NCBI RefSeq assembly: GCF_029931775.1
Contig: NC_079323.1
Coordinates: 32,878,882 to 32,942,881, forward strand
Length of the DNA stretch: 64,000 nt
Direction: 5' to 3'
Source: Euleptes europaea
Lineage: Eukaryota; Chordata; Lepidosauria; Squamata; Sphaerodactylidae
Shown: positions 24,101 through 32,499 of the stretch, piece after piece
How the letters are laid out: each line of letters opens with the position of its first letter
Position numbering within the stretch: position 1 is the stretch's first letter
Notes under the pieces: model-generated
Database searches by the model: none
Told to the model about the DNA's origin: nothing
What the model saw: the letters and a program-made list of their open reading frames with translations, nothing else
Made by a program: the position numbers and the translations under genes

Positions 24101-27100
24101 GCGAAAAGCCCCAGTTAAAAAAAAAAAGCAGCAAAACAGCTTTTTTTTTTTTAACAGCGTCGGGGAAACCGCTGCGCCTCTTCCCCGCCGTCCCCATATG
24201 CCTCAGCTCAGGAATGGGCTGTTAGTTATTTGAGGGCACTGGGCTGGCTGATACCTACCGAGATTCTAACCATCGGGATTTTAAATGCCCCACAACATTT
24301 GCCACTTTGGACTTCTACTCAGGCAGATTTTTGGCTGTCTGAAATTTCTCTTTAATGCTAGGTTATGGCTGGGCCCTGATCTGGATGGCCCAGGCTAGCC
24401 TGATCTTGTCAGATCTCAGCAGCTAAGCAGAGTTGGTCTTGGTTACTATTTGGATGAGAAAGTGCCAAGGAATACAAGGTTTGTTATGCAGAGGGAGGCA
24501 ATGGCAAACACCTCTGTTAGTCTTTTGCCTTGAAAACCCTACTGGGTTGCCATAAGTCAGCTGTGCCTTGACAGCACTTTACATACCCATAAGGGCTGGA
24601 GGCTAGGCTACCTTTCCCAGATTTCTGGGCCCTGGGAAACGTTAAGTCAAAATGTGCCATGCGAGCCTTTCATAGAAGTGATTTTTGCTGCCACTCTTTA
24701 ACAGCTGTATTTCAGCCAGTTATTGTGACACACATTCTATCCATCTGGTTCTTCCCTCTGTCCAGGTCCCACTACCTCAGCGTCTTACTCTGCTACACCG
24801 ATTAAAACTCTCGGATGACGAACAGTCAGTGTATAATGTGCTATTCAAACGATCAAGGTATGAAGGTATCTTGGAGGCCTTTCATGGCTCATTCTACCTT
24901 GGCTACAGTTAACAGTCCCAATGCTTCTCTCCTATACTAGACTCTTCCTGTTCTCCTGTGTCCCTTCTGTTACTGAGCCCTGCTCTACTCCCACCCCTTT
25001 CCTCAACTGTCTGTGGTAAAAGTTGCCATATATGCGGCATGTCCCTGAAAAATAATTATAATCACTCCTCACGAGTAACAGAACAGTGTTTTGCCTGTGC
25101 TTGAGTTGTTGCTTTAGCAAGCAAAGCATCTTGCCTTCTTGTTGAACTAAATCCTTCTAAACTTTCCATAGGGAGAGGTCTTTCATTATCATGATGCTAA
25201 TGTGGCACTCTGAACAGAATACAAAATGCTTTCTCAGCTGGAAAGACATTTTTAAAAGACCAGCATGTCTCCCCTGAGCGTGCAACCCAAATATGCCTTA
25301 AAACTCAAGTGGCTAAGTTGAAGAGATGTTTAAATTGATTCCCTGCTATTGCCATAAACATTCTTTTCCCTGCTATCCTTTTTCTGTTTACCTAAAAAAT
25401 TATGTTTTATGATCTGTTGCTATATTAGATTCCCCCCCCATTTCCCCCCCCCAGGGTAAATTCAGATGTTACAATCAGAGTTTGTTCATGATGATTAATT
25501 GCCACTATTGAGTACTTCCTCCTTCCGCCTCCTTCTTTGCAGCGTTTGTGTGTAAAAAATGGAACTCCAAATGATCAAATCTGTCTAATGGCTTAAAAAT
25601 GTGCTTTGTTTAATCAGGTCAACACTGCAATCCTACCTCAAGCGTCAGGAGGCTCAGTTGACGGGGAGCCCTGGGGATAACCCGTTTGAGAGAGGTTAGA
25701 ATTTGGAGTACTCTGTTATGGCATCTGTAGAAATGTGTTAAGAGGAATCTGACGGGGGGGTAATCATAATTTTACACTGTTTTGTTGCCACTTTCATTTT
25801 TCTGTTCATTAGAGGATGTTGGCAAATGCTGCCCTGATTAATTATCTCTGCTTTTTTTAACTCTTCCAAAACAAATTACCTGCTCCTGTTGCTCTGACAT
25901 GTATATTTCTCTCAAGTTGGTCAGCAGGACTCTGTGGGAAAGAGTAAAACAGACACTCCTCCCGTCTCTACTACTGTTCATATCTTGTCCCTGTTGCTGA
26001 GGCTCCGTCAATGCTGCTGCCATCTTTCTTTGCTGAAGACGGTAATGATGCAAGGGGCCCTGAAGAGCGCTAGCTGCTCCCTGAGCCAGTGCCGCCCTAG
26101 TGCGTAAGTTGCCGACTGCGTTCTTTTCATTGCAGGCTCTGGAGCAGGCCAGCTTGGACAGTGACGGCATCTCCCTCTCCCTGGAGGAGCAGCTCAATGC
26201 TCTGACCTTGTCTGAACCTGATAGCAGCGACCCTCGGTCTGTGGTGTACCTCCTCGGTTCACCTTTTGGTGTGGATCTATTTGAAATCACTAGACAGAGC
26301 ACCAAGGTATTAAGACCGAGGCACTCCCTTTCTAGGGAACCCTGGTGATTATTCCCTACAAACAAGCTATTTTTCAATGTTGAAAAAGAGGAAACCAGTA
26401 TTTTTGTACTACCCAGCCAGACTAACACGGATACATTAATGAAAAGGAGAATCCTCTGTTCAAATACGGTTAAAGCTGTTTATGTTGCATATAATTTCAC
26501 AGCTACTTAACTAACAGCATAAATGTTACTATCTACTCCATTTTTATCCTGCCCTTATTCAAAGAAGCTCAGAGCAACCTAGATCAGTTTCCCTGCTTCC
26601 ATCTTATCCTCACAACCACCCTGTGAGGTAGGTTTGGCTAAGGGTGTGTGACTGGCCCAGGGTTGCCCAGCAAGCTTAAAGGCTAAACCTGGGTCTCTCC
26701 AACCCTAATCCAACACTTTAACCACTACACCAAGATGGCTCTTTATTTTAAGCTTCAAGGGTAATTATTTATGTCAGAACAGAAAGGACATCTGTTTCAG
26801 TCAAACTAGGTGCTTTGCTGATCAAGTTTCAATGCTTTGATTGCTTCATTGAGCAAGGCAGGCAATCCTACTTTTAGTTTGCTTCCCAAAAATGTGTATG
26901 GGGGAGTGGCAATGACTCCAAAATCTCCTGACTTTACAGTAGAGAGAGACTGAGGGTGCAGTCCTAGGCACAGTTGCTTATAAATAACCATCATTGAATT
27001 TAGAGGAATTAGTGCTGTGTAAGAATACATGGAACTGGACCATAAGTGTACTCTTTCCCCCCAACTTTCTAGTTATTGCATCTCTTGGAAGAGCTAAAGG

Positions 27101-30100
27101 CCATCCAAGGTCAGTCCCAAAAAAGGTAAGCATAGTTGCACCAGGTGACCTCCTGGACTGTATTGTAGGATGGGGATGGTCAGTAATAAAACATACAAAG
27201 AAAAGCAAGACACTATCTGATGTAATTTGGTTGTCTGCAGCAATATGAGCCAATCCAGGTTAGTGTTGTAATAGGAAATGGCCCGGGAATAAGAACATAA
27301 GAAAGGCCATGCTGGATCAGACCAAGGTCCATCAAGTCCAGCAGTCTATTCACACAGTGGCCAACCAGGTGCCTCTAGGAAGCCCACAAACAAGATGACT
27401 GCAGCAGCATTATCCTGCCTGTGTTCCAAAGCACCTAATATAATAGGCATGCTCCTCTAATCCTGGAGATAATAGGTATGCATCATGACTAGTATCCATT
27501 TTTACTAGTAGACATGAATAGCCTTGTCCTCCATGAACATGTCTACTCCCCTCTTAAAGCCTTCCAAGTTGGCAGCCATCACCACATCATGGGGCAGGGA
27601 GTTCCACAATTTAATTATGTGTTGTGTAAAGAAATACTTCCTTTTATCTGTTTTGAATCTGTCACCCTCCAGCTTCAGCAGATGACCCCCGTTCTAATAT
27701 TAGGAGAGAAGGAGAAAAGCTTCTCCCTGTCCACTCTGTCCATACCATGCATAATTTTATAGACCTCTACCATGTCTCCCCTTAACTACCTTCTTTCCAA
27801 GCTAAATAGCCCTAAGCATTTTAACTGCTCCTCATACGGCAGTTTCTCTAGCCCTTGATCATTTTAGTTTCTCTTTTCTGTACCTTCTCAAACTGCAATA
27901 TCCTTTTTTAGGTGTGGTGACCAGAACTGTACACAGTATTCCAAGTGTGGTCTCGCCATAGATTTGTACAAGGGCAGTATGTCAAGTACGCTAATGAGTA
28001 TATGTTAGAGAAGGAGTGAGGTATAAACAGAAGGGGTGACATTCCATGGTGTGCTATCAGTATGCTTTGGAGTTCAAATATAAGTATAATGCAAATATTC
28101 ATAAGCAGAAATATGGATCCCATTGGTCAGGTGATGCTTGTGTCTTGTGTTGCCACCAGGGCTGTAACTCAGATTTGCATGTTCCTTCCTCCTGCCCTTG
28201 CACACTACACTTTGGTCTTGGGTTTCTGTTTTATGGCAAACCTTAGTTTGCTCCTTCACTTGAATAACTGTAGTTTGCTCAATTCAGATATAACAGCAAG
28301 TGTTTGTTGCAAGTGAGGGAGGAAATCAGAGGGGAGGAGGGAGCACACAAGCCTGAGCGCCATTCAGGTCATGACAAACCGTACTTTGCTTGTTGCATCC
28401 AAATTGGTCATAGTAAAATGGTTCAGTACATAAATGTAAGTATATTATGAACATGGACAATCCTGTCTGGAGCCCTGTTCAAGAACCCCTGCCTCTGATA
28501 GTGTAATGTTTTAAAGATATTTCCCTTTAGAAGTTTATTGCATTCAGACCTTTTCTGTTGCTTCTCAGTGATCCTGTAAGACAGGCTGATATCCTCTTCA
28601 ATACGCAGGTGCAGAATAGTAGCTTTCTCAAGTCCACCTAGTAAGTTCATGGCAGAAGAGAGATTGAGCCAGGGGCTAAAATGCTGCCCTCCTGTCTTTC
28701 TAGTGTCGTTGTGTCCCAGTGGACTAGCATGCTGAAGGTTGTGGCAGTCCACCTTGGGAAGCTTGGCCTGAAATACGCCACAGTGGATGGCTCTGTGAAT
28801 CCAAAGCAGAGGATGGATCTGGTGGAGGAATTCAACAGTAATCCTAAAGGACCTCAGGTATGCAAAAGACCAGAGGCTTTTCTCAATGCAACTGCTGATG
28901 GATTCAGTAGGTAGTTGCTACTATCGCTTTGCCAGATCCATAACTGATAGGTAGGATTAAGCCAGTAATTGTCCTAGCCCAGAATTGTGTCCGTTCATAT
29001 GTAATACGTGTGCTGAAAAGTGTTTTTTTGAAGGGCTCAGATTCTTGAATCGCACAGTAACTTCAGTGATTTCCTGTGGTGAATTCAGTGCTCTGAAACT
29101 GCAGATCAAAATAAAAGGATGCACAGGTAATGCTGGTCTTGATCAGGGCTTTGTAGGCTTCATATCTGAATCTGGGCATAAAATTCAGCTTTCCAATAAT
29201 CTGTTGTAAAAACAAGTTTTTACTTAAACCAAACTCAGGAGGAATGCCAGATCTGGGTTGGGAAACAAGTGACTATTTTCTCTCCATTGCAGGTGATGTT
29301 GATCTCCCTCTTGGCTGGAGGCGTTGGCCTCAATCTTGTTGGCGGAAATCATCTCTTCCTTCTTGACATGCACTGGTAATGAGAACGGCAGTTGCCTCCC
29401 ACAGCAAAAGCTTTGCAGAGTTTGTTTTGTTACTGCAACTAGTCTGGACATTAGGAAGAATTTTCTAACAGTTAGAGCAGTTCCTCAGTGGGACAGGCTT
29501 CCTCTGGAGGTGGTAAGCTCTCCTTCCCTGGAGGTTTTTAAGAAGAGGCTAGATGGCCATCTGTCAGCAATGCTGATTCTGTGACCTTAAGCAGATGAGG
29601 AGGAGGGCATCTTGGCCATCTTCTGGGCATGGAGTAGGGGTCACTGGGGGTGGGGGGGTAGTTGTGAATTTCCTGCATTGTGCAGGGAGTTGGACTAGAT
29701 GACCCTGGTGGTCCCTTCCAACTCTATGATTCTATTATTCTAACTGCAGAAATTCAGAATGGATGGGGTTAAGGAATTCATGAGTTAATCTGAAAGGACC
29801 TTTACTCTGAGCTAAATATGTGGGCTGTTTCTGCTCCCAACTAACTTATGTGTGCTTAAGCAGAGTGACAGGACAGTTTCCTTTCCTTTCAGGAACCCAG
29901 CTCTAGAGGACCAAGCCTGTGACCGTATTTACCGTGTGGGGCAGCAGAAGGATGTTGTGATCCACAGGTCATGCTTTGCTCTATGTCCTCTGTTTGTTGC
30001 TGTCTCTGTTTTAATTTATGAGAATTGTGGATTTGTTCTAACTGTTTTATGGAAAGCATCTGAATCTTCCAGCCTGCTGTCTTGGGGGTTCTTAACCGAT

Positions 30101-30332
30101 TGCGGCTCAGTCCTGCTGAACTAATTTAACTGCCTGAATAAAGAAGACCGACCCAACTTGTGCTAATGTACCATGCTTGGTTTCTAGGTTCGTTTGTGAA
30201 GGGACGGTAGAAGAAAAGATCTCGGGGCTGCAAGCCACAAAAAAGGAGTTGGCCCAGAAAGTGCTGTTGGGAAGAGGAGATTCCTTCACCAAGCTCACCC
30301 TGGCAGACCTCAAGCTCCTTTTTGGCATTTGA
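6115..30332 (+). CDS. TTF2: Transcription termination factor 2 (SNF2-family ATPase), 23 coding exons, complete
   Basis: TTF2 is a DNA-dependent ATPase of the SWI2/SNF2 family that releases RNA polymerase II and its transcript from the template, notably at mitosis. I assembled 23 coding exons (listed separately) with GT-AG junctions and compatible phases; they sum to 3,465 nt, 1,154 residues plus stop, close to the roughly 1,160 residues I recall for human TTF2. Order: GRF-type zinc finger (Cys6, His9, Cys32, Cys40) at about 1-55, a second conserved patch ending VPWQ at 98, a long low-complexity polar region (99-510), then SNF2 motifs I (DDMGLGKT, Lys598), Ia (CPASLIHHW), II (DEAH, 735-738), III (TGTPIQNN), IV (VVVSQW), V ([10 protein letters not shown]) and VI ([15 protein letters not shown]). 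The start codon sits in a short first exon just downstream of a GC-rich promoter and matches the family start MEKVSCP. No breaks seen. Identity is from remembered family sequence, not a search. Confidence 0.96.
6334..7097 (+). repeat. Minisatellite, 12 units of 64 or 56 bp, TTF2 intron 1
   Basis: Units centred on GCAAAATTTAACTGTGTAAA start at 6360, 6424, 6480, 6544, 6608, 6664, 6728, 6792, 6856, 6912, 6976 and 7040. Spacings are 64,56,64,64,56,64,64,64,56,64,64. The short unit lacks 8 bp (CAGTTAACTG in place of CAGTTTTCTGCAAAACTG). Units are nearly identical. Confidence 0.95.
7098..8435 (+). other. TTF2 intron 1, 3' part
   Basis: No recognised element apart from a G-run at about 7492. Short open frames here have no family resemblance. 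Confidence 0.6.
8436..8547 (+). CDS. TTF2: TTF2 exon 2 (codons 10-46)
   Basis: Acceptor TTCTCAG|GG, donor CT|GTATGT. Encodes the rest of the GRF-type zinc finger, including [19 protein letters not shown]. Confidence 0.93.
8949..9035 (+). CDS. TTF2: TTF2 exon 3 (codons 47-75)
   Basis: Acceptor CCCTCAG|A, donor CG|GTATAT. Encodes [16 protein letters not shown] and ends at TDQYR. Open reading continues into the intron, but the GT donor restores the family sequence LFYRC in the next exon. Confidence 0.92.
9149..9215 (+). CDS. TTF2: TTF2 exon 4 (codons 76-98)
   Basis: Acceptor TTCAACAG|A, donor CAG|GTACTT. Encodes [20 protein letters not shown] then WQ, a block conserved in TTF2. Confidence 0.93.
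9255..9600 (+). mobile_element. CR1/L2-type LINE 3' end
   Basis: GGAGAGGGGTATTCATGGCT, GGCACCTGGTTGGCCACTGT and GGGCCTTGGTCTGATCCAGC end in CTTATGTTCTTA, a family 3' end seen also (reversed) at 27290-27962. In TTF2 intron 4, next to exon 4. Confidence 0.72.
10225..10280 (+). mobile_element. CR1 LINE 3' tail fragment
   Basis: GGTTCCTTCCAACTCTATG and ATTCTAT, the CR1-type terminal motif. Confidence 0.55.
10410..10805 (-). mobile_element. Ty3/Gypsy retrotransposon fragment, integrase region (fossil)
   Basis: The minus strand encodes part of a Gypsy integrase core with [20 protein letters not shown] and [14 protein letters not shown]. No LTRs or other domains are seen here, so this is an isolated remnant. 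It lies in TTF2 intron 4. Confidence 0.85.
10815..10910. repeat. Foldback family 2 fragment
   Basis: Partial match to one arm: CTGTTGGTCTGCAGTAGAAC, AAGCTCATACCCC and TCTCTAAGGTGCTACTGGAC. It directly follows the Gypsy fossil. Confidence 0.5.
11214..12134 (+). CDS. TTF2: TTF2 exon 5, long polar region (codons 99-405)
   Basis: A 921-nt phase 0/0 exon rich in Lys, Glu, Ser and Gln, with the conserved anchor [13 protein letters not shown] near its start. It ends QLRQKK before GTATCT. This is the fast-evolving linker between the zinc finger and the ATPase and is likely disordered. Confidence 0.93.
12299..12593 (-). mobile_element. Sauria SINE, full length
   Basis: Reading the minus strand: tRNA-like head (GGCGCAGAGTGTTAAGC, B box GAGTTCGATCC), central domain with AGGTCGGTAAAATGAGTACC, and 3' tail ending GGGGACCTTTACCTTT. 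A 15-bp duplication CTCTAAGCAGAGTTA flanks it (12284-12298 and 12594-12608). Sauria SINEs are a squamate family. It lies in TTF2 intron 5. Confidence 0.93.
12609..15214 (+). other. TTF2 introns 5-6, non-exonic parts
   Basis: Apart from exon 6 (13348-13474) nothing recognised; homopolymer C-run at about 14391. At 12594-12660 the Sauria SINE target is itself a small CTAAGCAGAGTTAC repeat. Confidence 0.55.
13348..13474 (+). CDS. TTF2: TTF2 exon 6 (codons 406-447)
   Basis: Acceptor TCTCTAG|AGC, donor AAAG|GTGTGC. Encodes [20 protein letters not shown], a conserved helical segment. Confidence 0.93.
15215..15403 (+). CDS. TTF2: TTF2 exon 7 (codons 448-510)
   Basis: Acceptor CCAACAG|GC, donor GGAG|GTAAGT, phase 1 to phase 1. 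It is weakly conserved; the call rests on splice sites, the open frame and phase fit to both neighbours. Confidence 0.85.
15778..16073 (-). mobile_element. Tigger-like (pogo, Tc1/mariner) non-autonomous element
   Basis: 296 bp with TA target duplication (15776-15777 and 16074-16075). Ends CAGGCAAGCCTTGTTTTATT and, on the minus strand, CAAGTATACCTCGGAGATAT then GCGGGTTCCGTTCCAGACCA. Both ends closely follow the mammalian Tigger1 ends as I recall them, with the transposase deleted. In TTF2 intron 7. Confidence 0.8.
16114..16271 (+). CDS. TTF2: TTF2 exon 8 (codons 511-563)
   Basis: Acceptor CTTCCAG|AA, donor AAG|GTGAGC. Encodes [20 protein letters not shown], which leads into the ATPase. A Tigger-like DNA element ends only 40 bp upstream of this acceptor. 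Confidence 0.92.
16821..17031 (-). mobile_element. tRNA-Ala-derived SINE, near full length
   Basis: Head at the right end (GGCTCAGTGGCAGAGCATC on the minus strand) and tail TATGAACACATGAAGCTGCC at the left. In TTF2 intron 8. Confidence 0.8.
17085..17450 (+). mobile_element. L2-like LINE, very degraded
   Basis: Weak order similarity to the 22190 copy and other L2 C-termini (CTCCACTGGCTGCCCTAAGC, GAATGCCAACCACCTTGAGG). Low confidence. Confidence 0.4.
17451..18674 (+). other. TTF2 intron 8, 3' part
   Basis: No recognised element; AT-rich unique-looking DNA. Confidence 0.55.
18675..18756 (+). CDS. TTF2: TTF2 exon 9 (codons 564-590)
   Basis: Acceptor TTCCTAG|ATC, donor CTGG|GTAAGA. Encodes [16 protein letters not shown], the Q-motif-like entry to the SNF2 ATPase. 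Confidence 0.94.
19522..19638 (+). CDS. TTF2: TTF2 exon 10, Walker A (codons 591-629)
   Basis: Acceptor TCCCAG|CG, donor CAAG|GTACAG. Encodes [20 protein letters not shown]; Lys598 is the nucleotide-binding lysine. Confidence 0.95.
19815..19965 (+). CDS. TTF2: TTF2 exon 11, motif Ia (codons 630-679)
   Basis: Acceptor TTTGAAG|AT, donor CAGT|GTAAGT. Encodes [20 protein letters not shown] and a LYHG block. Confidence 0.94.
20573..20678 (+). CDS. TTF2: TTF2 exon 12 (codons 680-715)
   Basis: Acceptor TTGTGCAG|CC, donor GCAG|GTAACT. Encodes [17 protein letters not shown], the conserved TTY motif. Confidence 0.94.
20679..22189 (+). other. TTF2 intron 12, unclassified stretch
   Basis: From about 20980 to 22189 the sequence is less AT-rich than its surroundings and open in several overlapping frames at 21818-22291 on both strands. 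It contains ACACACACGCACACAC near 21340. It may be an old interspersed element, but I recognise no terminal repeat or protein motif. Confidence 0.4.
22190..22500 (+). mobile_element. L2-like LINE C-terminal region, degraded
   Basis: Encodes remains such as [19 protein letters not shown] in one frame and [11 protein letters not shown] in another, the LHWLP block typical of the L2/I-type RT C-terminus. Includes GTGCCACCTTGCAAATGGGC, also the core of the 39407 minisatellite. Confidence 0.6.
22934..23124 (+). CDS. TTF2: TTF2 exon 13, DEAH box and motif III (codons 716-778)
   Basis: Acceptor ACTCTAG|G, donor TAAG|GTGAGT. Carries [11 protein letters not shown] (DEAH 735-738) and [18 protein letters not shown]. 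Confidence 0.96.
23383..23536 (+). CDS. TTF2: TTF2 exon 14 (codons 779-830)
   Basis: Acceptor CCCCCTAG|G, donor CTCTG|GTAACA. Encodes [19 protein letters not shown] and [17 protein letters not shown]. Confidence 0.95.
23768..24224. mobile_element. TIR element with GC-rich interior
   Basis: Inverted ends TTAACAGCCCATTCCTGAG and CTCAGGAATGGGCTGTTA bound about 455 bp. The target site is TA or a degenerate TTAA. The interior is CpG-rich with poly(A)/poly(T) runs near 24118-24152. In TTF2 intron 14. Superfamily uncertain (piggyBac- or mariner-like). Confidence 0.65.
24372..24586 (+). mobile_element. 5S-rRNA-derived SINE
   Basis: The head matches 5S rRNA: GCCTGATCTTGTCAGATCTC, AGCTAAGCAGAG, GGTTACTATTTGGATGAG. 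The tail GCCATAAGTCAGCTGTGCC TTGACAGCACTT resembles the 3' end of the Bov-B-like LINE here. In TTF2 intron 14. Confidence 0.8.
24766..24857 (+). CDS. TTF2: TTF2 exon 15 (codons 831-860)
   Basis: Acceptor TGTCCAG|G, donor TCAAG|GTATGA. Encodes [18 protein letters not shown] and YNVLFKRS. Confidence 0.94.
25618..25694 (+). CDS. TTF2: TTF2 exon 16 (codons 861-886)
   Basis: Acceptor TAATCAG|G, donor GAGAG|GTTAGA. Encodes [13 protein letters not shown] and NPFER. Confidence 0.92.
25917..26041 (+). CDS. TTF2: TTF2 exon 17 (codons 887-928)
   Basis: Acceptor TCTCAAG|TT, donor GACG|GTAATG. Encodes [20 protein letters not shown], the conserved LRQ/CCHL block. A second AG 10 bp downstream would break the phase. 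Confidence 0.92.
26136..26306 (+). CDS. TTF2: TTF2 exon 18 (codons 929-985)
   Basis: Acceptor ATTGCAG|G, donor CCAAG|GTATTA, phase 0/0. Encodes [15 protein letters not shown] and ends RQSTK. Confidence 0.94.
26527..26742 (-). mobile_element. CORE-SINE (MIR-like)
   Basis: Minus-oriented CORE-SINE: TCCTCACAACCACCCTGTG, GTGACTGGCCCAGGG and ACACTTTAACCACTACACC. In TTF2 intron 18. Confidence 0.7.
27073..27125 (+). CDS. TTF2: TTF2 exon 19 (codons 986-1002)
   Basis: A 53-nt exon: acceptor TTTCTAG|T, donor AAAAG|GTAAGC. Encodes [17 protein letters not shown]. Confidence 0.92.
27285..27962 (-). mobile_element. CR1/L2-type LINE 3' end
   Basis: Starts TAAGAACATAAGAAAGGCCA and continues through TGGGGCAGGGAGTTCCACA, CCATACCATGCATAATTTTA to GTGACCAGAACTGTACACAG. 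The minus strand carries the C-terminal RT-ORF remains and 3' UTR. In TTF2 intron 19. Confidence 0.8.
28704..28857 (+). CDS. TTF2: TTF2 exon 20, motif IV (codons 1003-1054)
   Basis: Acceptor TTTCTAG|T, donor TCAG|GTATGC. Encodes [17 protein letters not shown] and [17 protein letters not shown]. Confidence 0.96.
29293..29375 (+). CDS. TTF2: TTF2 exon 21, motif V (codons 1055-1081)
   Basis: Acceptor TTGCAG|G, donor ACTG|GTAATG. Encodes [20 protein letters not shown]. Confidence 0.96.
29418..29740 (+). mobile_element. CR1 LINE 3' end
   Basis: GGACATTAGGAAGAATTTTC, CTGGAGGTTTTTAAGAAGAG, and the tail GGTCCCTTCCAACTCTATGA with ATTCT repeats. It begins within 45 bp of TTF2 exon 21. Confidence 0.85.
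29893..29967 (+). CDS. TTF2: TTF2 exon 22, motif VI (codons 1082-1106)
   Basis: Acceptor TTTCAG|G, donor CACAG|GTCATG. Encodes [20 protein letters not shown]. Confidence 0.96.
30188..30332 (+). CDS. TTF2: TTF2 exon 23, C-terminus and stop (codons 1107-1154)
   Basis: Acceptor TTTCTAG|G; ends [13 protein letters not shown] then TGA at 30330-30332. The C-terminal LADL-LFGI block is typical of the family. Confidence 0.96.
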
Positions 30333-30445
30333 CCCTTCACATTTTGAATAGGATGCGTGCCTTGAGAAGTAAATTAGGTATATATAAATAAATAAAGTGA
30401 CCGAGTCAAGCTTTTACAATTGTATTGTGGTCTTGTTCTTTGTAA
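30333..30445 (+). terminator. TTF2: TTF2 3' UTR with poly(A) signal
   Basis: AATAAA occurs at 30391-30396 (overlapping a second copy upstream), followed by a GT-rich stretch from about 30420. The 3' UTR would be only about 80-110 nt. Confidence 0.75.
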
Positions 30446-30904
30446 GCATATTTTTCTATAGGAGGAAGGGCTTACTCCCACCTTTGACGAGACGAAGAGG
30501 GGGAAGAATGCTTCATCTTTGATATGGAAGCAGTTAACCATATTGCTGTGTACTACCTACTAAATATAGTCAGTTGAATATTCTGTATCCTGCGGTCGTA
30601 TCAGATGGTGAGAATGAGAGCCAAGCTAGATGTGACAACTGTATATTTACCGAAGAGGGGGAGAGTCAGGAACTTTGGGTCAGCAGGAAACCTGGGATCT
30701 GATGGATGGGCATTATAAAATGCGACGAGGGAGAGAATACCCCAAGGCACTGGTTACTGAACAGCTGTGTTTTATAACTTGGGTAGGTGTCAAGAAGAGG
30801 AGACACAATTTTACACGCAGGCAAACACACAACACACATGTGTGAGAACACACAGACCCAGTGCAGGAATGTTACAACCATCACATCTAGTTTGCCCCCC
30901 CTTT

Positions 30905-31110
30905 TTGCCATCAAGTCACAGCTGACTTATGGTGACCACTGGGTTTTTCAAGGCAAGAGATGTTCAGAGGTGCTTTGCCATTGACTGCCTTTGCATAGCG
31001 ACCCTGGTATTCCTTGGGAAGTCTCCCATCCAAACACTTGCCAGGGTCAACCTTGTTTAGCTTCTGAGATGTGATGAGATCGGGCTACCCTGGGCTATCC
31101 AGGTAAGGGC
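30905..31110 (-). mobile_element. 5S-rRNA-derived SINE
   Basis: 5S-like promoter at the right end on the minus strand (GATCTCATCACATCTCAGAA, GCTAAACAAGG) and LINE-like tail at the left. Confidence 0.78.
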
Positions 31111-31174
31111 AGTTTGCCCCTTAGTACACACTAATATGAATTGCTGTCCAAATGAGCACCTGTCTAGTCCATGA

Positions 31175-31322
31175 GGCTGTTTACAGCAGTCTCCTCCATT
31201 TTATCCTCAGTAGGTTAGACTGAGATTGTGCAACTGACCCAAGGTCGCCCAGTAAGTCTCCATGGCAGAGTGGAGATTTGAACCTGGGTGTCCCAGATCC
31301 TAGTCTGACATGATTACCATTA
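31175..31322 (-). mobile_element. CORE-SINE (MIR-like), partial
   Basis: TCCATTTTATCCTCAGTAGG, CAAGGTCGCCCAGTAAGTC and GATTTGAACCTGGGTGTCCC show the family. Confidence 0.68.
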
Positions 31323-31351
31323 TACCATTCTTAATTTTTACTTAGAAGAGA

Positions 31352-31592
31352 AAGAAGAGTTAGTTTTTATATGCTGACTTTCTCCCCCACTTAAGGAAAA
31401 ACCAAATCAGCTTACAATCACCTTCCCTTCCCTTCCACACAACAGACACCCTGTGAGGTAGGTGGGGCTGAGAGCTCTAAGAGAGCTGTGACTAGCCCAA
31501 GGTCACCCAGCTGGCTTCCTGTGTAGGAGTGGGGAAACCAATCTGGTTCTCCAGATTAGAGACTGCTCCTCTTAACCACTACACCACGCTAT
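31352..31592 (-). mobile_element. tRNA-derived CORE-SINE with L2-like tail
   Basis: Minus-oriented copy of the 34950 family: CAACAGACACCCTGTGAGG, CCAAGGTCACCCAGCTGGC, head TTAACCACTACACCACGCT. Confidence 0.72.
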
Positions 31593-32499
31593 TCAGTTTG
31601 TACCCTGCCCTTTCCCAACCCAAATTGGGCTCAGGGCCACTTCCAACACTATACGTCAGACAGAAGTTAAAACATAGTTTAAAACACAAAATTAAAACAG
31701 CATACAGAATTTAAAGAAGGCCAGCTATTAAAAGATCAAGGGTGAGAACTGGGGATGTACAAGATCCAAATAAAGAACTGATTCCACCCATATCTTCTTC
31801 AGAAACACAGTGGAACCGGGAGCAACAATGTAAAAACAAAAACAGGCCATAGAAGCTAATGCCACAAATGGATTTTAGTCTTTAAGATGCAACAGGATTC
31901 CTCTTATTTTCGTTCCATGCTAATGCAGCTACCCTACTGACATTTGTTCCCATGTAAGCCATGCAAGATGCCTTTTGAGTATTGCAGATGAGTGGCCCAG
32001 TTGGTCTGTAGCAGCAGAATAAGAGGAGTGCAGTGGGACATTAAAGACTTAACAAAATGTTCATTCCTGCTGTAACCTTTCCCAGCAGACAACAGGGTGT
32101 TCAGCAGTGAAGACAGCAGTGCTAATAGGTTCCAAAGAGTTTTGGTTGTGAAGCCAAAATCCCCCTTCATTGTGGCTTCTGGCCCCTGCTCCATTGTCTG
32201 TTGCGCTGATAATCATGCAGTGTCCGCTGAGTGTTTGATTTGCATTGTGTCGACTTATCTTTCATGCCATCTGATCGATGCTTGGAAGCTCCTGATCCTT
32301 TTTATTTTTGGCTATGGTTCAGCTGAGGAAAAATCAATTCTGGACAAGTGGGTAAAATCTGGATGCAAATAAAGTCAGCAAGTTATCAAGCTGAAAGATA
32401 GTGTTAGGGGTGTGTGTGTCTGGTAGTAAGTGAGCTGGTAGTAAGCTTTAAAAAGTGGTTGCTAATTCAAAATGGAACCAATCTTTAACTAAATGGAAT

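Noticed and set aside
24372-24500. 5S rRNA gene
   Set aside because: Only the promoter part resembles 5S rRNA, and it is fused to a LINE-like tail; it is a SINE.
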